The notes under the pieces are model-generated. The model was not told the origin of the DNA. It saw nothing but the letters and a program-made list of their open reading frames with translations, and did not search any database. From positions 1 through 8,674 of the forward strand of contig JAFAQJ010000328.1 of NCBI GenBank assembly GCA_019246455.1: a stretch of 8,674 nt of DNA, read 5' to 3'. This document shows positions 6,350 through 8,674 of the stretch, piece by piece; positions within the stretch are counted from its first letter, which is position 1, and each line of letters opens with the position of its first letter. Source of the stretch: Pseudolabrys sp. (GTDB taxonomy: Bacteria > Pseudomonadota > Alphaproteobacteria > Rhizobiales > Xanthobacteraceae). Both the position numbers and the translations under genes were made by a program.

Positions 6350-8674
6350 GGCAGCTTCACGCCGAGGTGATACGCGAGTGCCACATCCATCGTCTCTCCT
6401 GAAATCTCCATCAAATCAGGAACTTCGGTCCACACTAAAGCGGTGCGGATTTTGTAGCTTGGGTAAAGCTTCTGCAGGACTGCGCGATAGAATGCAAGCT
6501 GTCGGATATAGCCGCGCGGCGCGTCCTCGATTCGCCCCGGTGCTGGACGATTCGTTTTGTAGTCCGCGATGAACACTTCACCCTTGGTCATCACCAGGCG
6601 ATCAATTTGGCCCGCCACCAGCACCGGGCCGTCCGGGAGGTCGAGCTTTCCGGCGATCGAGACTTCGGCGCGGCTGCCTGGCGCAAACAGCGCGGCAAAA
6701 TCAGGATGCGACAGCAGCGCGATCGTCTGCTGCGCCATCGTCTCGCGCGCCGCTTCGTCGAAATCCTTGCCGTTACGCGCGAGATAACGACACGCTGCCT
6801 CGGCGCGGCGTTCCGGCGGAATGTCGGGAAGCGATTGCATCAGCCGGTGCACCAAAGTGCCGCGACGGAGCGCGAGGTTGCGGTTGCTGGCGCCGGTGAC
6901 ATGCTCTTCGTACTCGCCGGTGTCGGATGGCCGCAGAATGCGACACTTTGGCTTTTCCGCCTTCGCGGACAATCTGAGCCAACCCGGCACTTCGATCTTC
7001 GGCTCGGGCGCGCTCGGCTCCGCACGCGTGGCCGCCTCGATTTTGCGGAAGCGCCACACCGTCTGCCCGTCGCTATCCGTCTCTTCTTGCGAGTCTGGCT
7101 TGAGGGCGTCGAGCACGAGCCGGTGCCAACAACCTTCCGGTTCGGAGTTGACACCTTTGGTGCCGCAGACGACGAGCCGCTCGGCCGCACGGGTCAGGCC
7201 AACATAAAGCAGCCGGCGGTATTCGTCTTTGGCCGCTTCGATCGCCTTTGCCCGTGCGTCTGCCATCGGCCCGGCGTCTTTGGTCTTGGCGACGCCCCAA
7301 ACGAACCCGGTTGCGCCTGGCGGTGCATTCGGCAGCGGCAGACTCAAAAGGCGCGGCGGGTGCGCGCCTTCCGGCCGCGTCGTCGTGGTGTCGACGAGGA
7401 TTACGTTCTTGGCTTCGAGGCCCTTCGCGCCGTGCACGGTCATGACCCGCACTTCGTCGCGCGCCAATTCCATGTCGCGTTTCACTTCGCTTTGCGCGGC
7501 GCGAATCCAGTTGAGGAAGCCCTGCAATGATGGCGTTTCCCGCTGCTCGTAGGTCAGCGCGAGATTGAGAAATTCATCAAGCGGATCAGATGCTTCGACA
7601 CCGAGCCGCACCAGGATGTCGGCGCGGCCTTTGAGCGGCCCTAAAATGTGGGCGTAAAACGCGAATGGCGTGAACTGCCGCGCGTTTTCGTCGAGGCTGT
7701 CGAGCTTGGCGGAAGCCGCGGCAAACATCGGATCGTCCGCGGCCTGCGCGCGTAAGACCGTGCGCAACGGGCCCTTGCGATCATAGGCCAGCGTGTAGAG
7801 CTGTTCGTCATTGAGTCCGAATAGCGGGCTCTTCAACACGGTCGCGAGCGCGAGGTCGTCGTCCGGCAAAAGGAGCGCATCGCCCAGCACAAGGAGGTCC
7901 ATGACCGCGATGTGCTCGGTTAGGACCAGTCGATCCGCGCCGGCCACCGCGATGCCTTCGCGCTTCAAAGCACGGATCACCGCCTCGAAAAACGGTCCGC
8001 GCTGGCGGACCAGGATGAGGATATGGCCCGGTTGCACACCTTTGGCCGTCCATTGCCGTACGGTCCGACCGACTTTGGCCCCGAGCTTGATCGCTGGGCT
8101 CGTTTCGCCGGCCGTGTCAAACGGCGCGTCCCAGCCTTCCTGATCGATATCCTTCTGGTCGGGCCCCGTGAGTTCCCAGACCTCGACCTCGCCGGGCGCG
8201 GCGTCCGGCAGCGCCTGGTGCACGGTCCAGACCGGGTCGGCGGTGAGGCCGCGGAATGCCTCCGGCCGCTTGAACACCGTATCGACCGCTTCGAGCACCT
8301 CGGCGGCGGAGCGGAACGAATAATCGAGTCGCTCGCTGTGAAACTCGACCTCGGTGTTCGTGAAGAGCCGCCGGAAGTGCTCGCGGTTCTGCGCGAATTC
8401 GAGTGGCGCCGCGCCCTGAAAAGAGAAGATCGACTGCTTCTCGTCACCCACTGCGAACAAGGTGCGCCGCACGTTGGGGCGCGAGCCGCCCGGTGCGAAT
8501 TCGGCGACCATCGTCTTGATGATCTCCCACTGCTCGGGGCTAGTGTCCTGCGCCTCGTCGACCAGCACGTGATTGACGCCGAGATCCAGCTTGTAGAGCA
8601 CCCACGCGGCCGACGTTTTTCGAAACAGCGCCAACGTCTTGCCGATCAGGTCTTCGTAGTCGAGCAATCCCCGC
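6346..8674 (-). CDS. addA: double-strand break repair helicase-nuclease AddA, N-terminus beyond window edge
   Basis: AddA is the UvrD-like helicase and nuclease subunit of AddAB, which processes double-strand ends for RecA-dependent repair. About 775 C-terminal residues are visible (the frame reads in from 8673 as RGLLDYEDLIGK); full alphaproteobacterial AddA is about 1,150 residues, so the Walker A region lies outside the window. The TTG at 8667 is internal, not a start. Visible SF1 motifs are II (VLVDEAQDTSPEQW, near 8570-8530), III (GDEKQSIFSFQGAAP), IV (LDYSFRSAAEVL), V (VMTVHGAKGLEAKNVILVD) and VI (RRLLYVGLTRAAERL). The C-terminal RecB-type nuclease shows LRRGTLVHRLMQ, the AEVSIAG glutamate, GQIDRL, and IADYKTNRP with the D..K pair at 6564-6556. 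No Fe-S cysteine set is seen, as expected since that sits in AddB. The gene ends at a TGA embedded in the trxA promoter. addB is expected upstream, beyond 8674. Confidence 0.96.
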   Translation of the reverse strand, partial: RGLLDYEDLIGKTLALFRKTSAAWVLYKLDLGVNHVLVDEAQDTSPEQWEIIKTMVAEFAPGGSRPNVRRTLFAVGDEKQSIFSFQGAAPLEFAQNREHFRRLFTNTEVEFHSERLDYSFRSAAEVLEAVDTVFKRPEAFRGLTADPVWTVHQALPDAAPGEVEVWELTGPDQKDIDQEGWDAPFDTAGETSPAIKLGAKVGRTVRQWTAKGVQPGHILILVRQRGPFFEAVIRALKREGIAVAGADRLVLTEHIAVMDLLVLGDALLLPDDDLALATVLKSPLFGLNDEQLYTLAYDRKGPLRTVLRAQAADDPMFAAASAKLDSLDENARQFTPFAFYAHILGPLKGRADILVRLGVEASDPLDEFLNLALTYEQRETPSLQGFLNWIRAAQSEVKRDMELARDEVRVMTVHGAKGLEAKNVILVDTTTTRPEGAHPPRLLSLPLPNAPPGATGFVWGVAKTKDAGPMADARAKAIEAAKDEYRRLLYVGLTRAAERLVVCGTKGVNSEPEGCWHRLVLDALKPDSQEETDSDGQTVWRFRKIEAATRAEPSAPEPKIEVPGWLRLSAKAEKPKCRILRPSDTGEYEEHVTGASNRNLALRRGTLVHRLMQSLPDIPPERRAEAACRYLARNGKDFDEAARETMAQQTIALLSHPDFAALFAPGSRAEVSIAGKLDLPDGPVLVAGQIDRLVMTKGEVFIADYKTNRPAPGRIEDAPRGYIRQLAFYRAVLQKLYPSYKIRTALVWTEVPDLMEISGETMDVALAYHLGVKLP

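Noticed and set aside
6607..7530. 307-codon plus-strand open frame opposite addA
   Set aside because: Basic, low-information product across the conserved helicase and nuclease motifs of addA; no independent support.
8665..8667. TTG as the start of addA
   Set aside because: The frame stays open to the window edge and the residues before and after (RGLLDYEDL) are internal AddA sequence; the Walker A half is simply outside the window.

Overview
The window is an ordinary chromosomal segment of an alphaproteobacterium, most likely in the order Rhizobiales (Hyphomicrobiales), near the Bradyrhizobium/Rhodopseudomonas/Xanthobacteraceae group. This rests on three things: a high-GC, densely packed layout; protein signatures, above all an AccD opening [20 protein letters not shown], which is typical of these families; and the gene order trpF-trpB-trpA-accD-folC facing trxA-addA, which I recall as conserved in Rhizobiales. 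The placement comes from memory of these families, not from a search.

The left half (1-4852) is a co-directional plus-strand run: the end of trpF, then trpB and trpA (last steps of tryptophan synthesis, each joined to the previous gene by a 4-base ATGA overlap), then accD (carboxyltransferase beta subunit of acetyl-CoA carboxylase) after a 50-base gap holding a small hairpin, then folC (folylpolyglutamate/dihydrofolate synthase) 9 bases later. It reads as one operon or two abutting ones.

The right half (4853-8674) is entirely on the minus strand. In transcription order it holds the C-terminal two thirds of addA (AddAB helicase-nuclease for double-strand break repair, cut by the window end), trxA (thioredoxin) with its own probable promoter and intrinsic terminator, and a 343-residue ATP-dependent DNA ligase resembling the LigC type. 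The ligase is the one gene that does not belong to the core order as I remember it. It fills the space between the trxA terminator and the folC stop codon exactly, and its stop and the folC stop together form the palindrome TGATCA, with no base between the two convergent genes.

I see no mobile element, CRISPR array, tRNA, rRNA or toxin-antitoxin pair, and no unknown multi-gene system. Observations worth a second look are modest: the inserted ligase, the zero-gap convergent stops, an AccD with no zinc-ribbon cysteines, and regulatory signals packed onto stop codons. No stretch over 300 bases lacks a gene.
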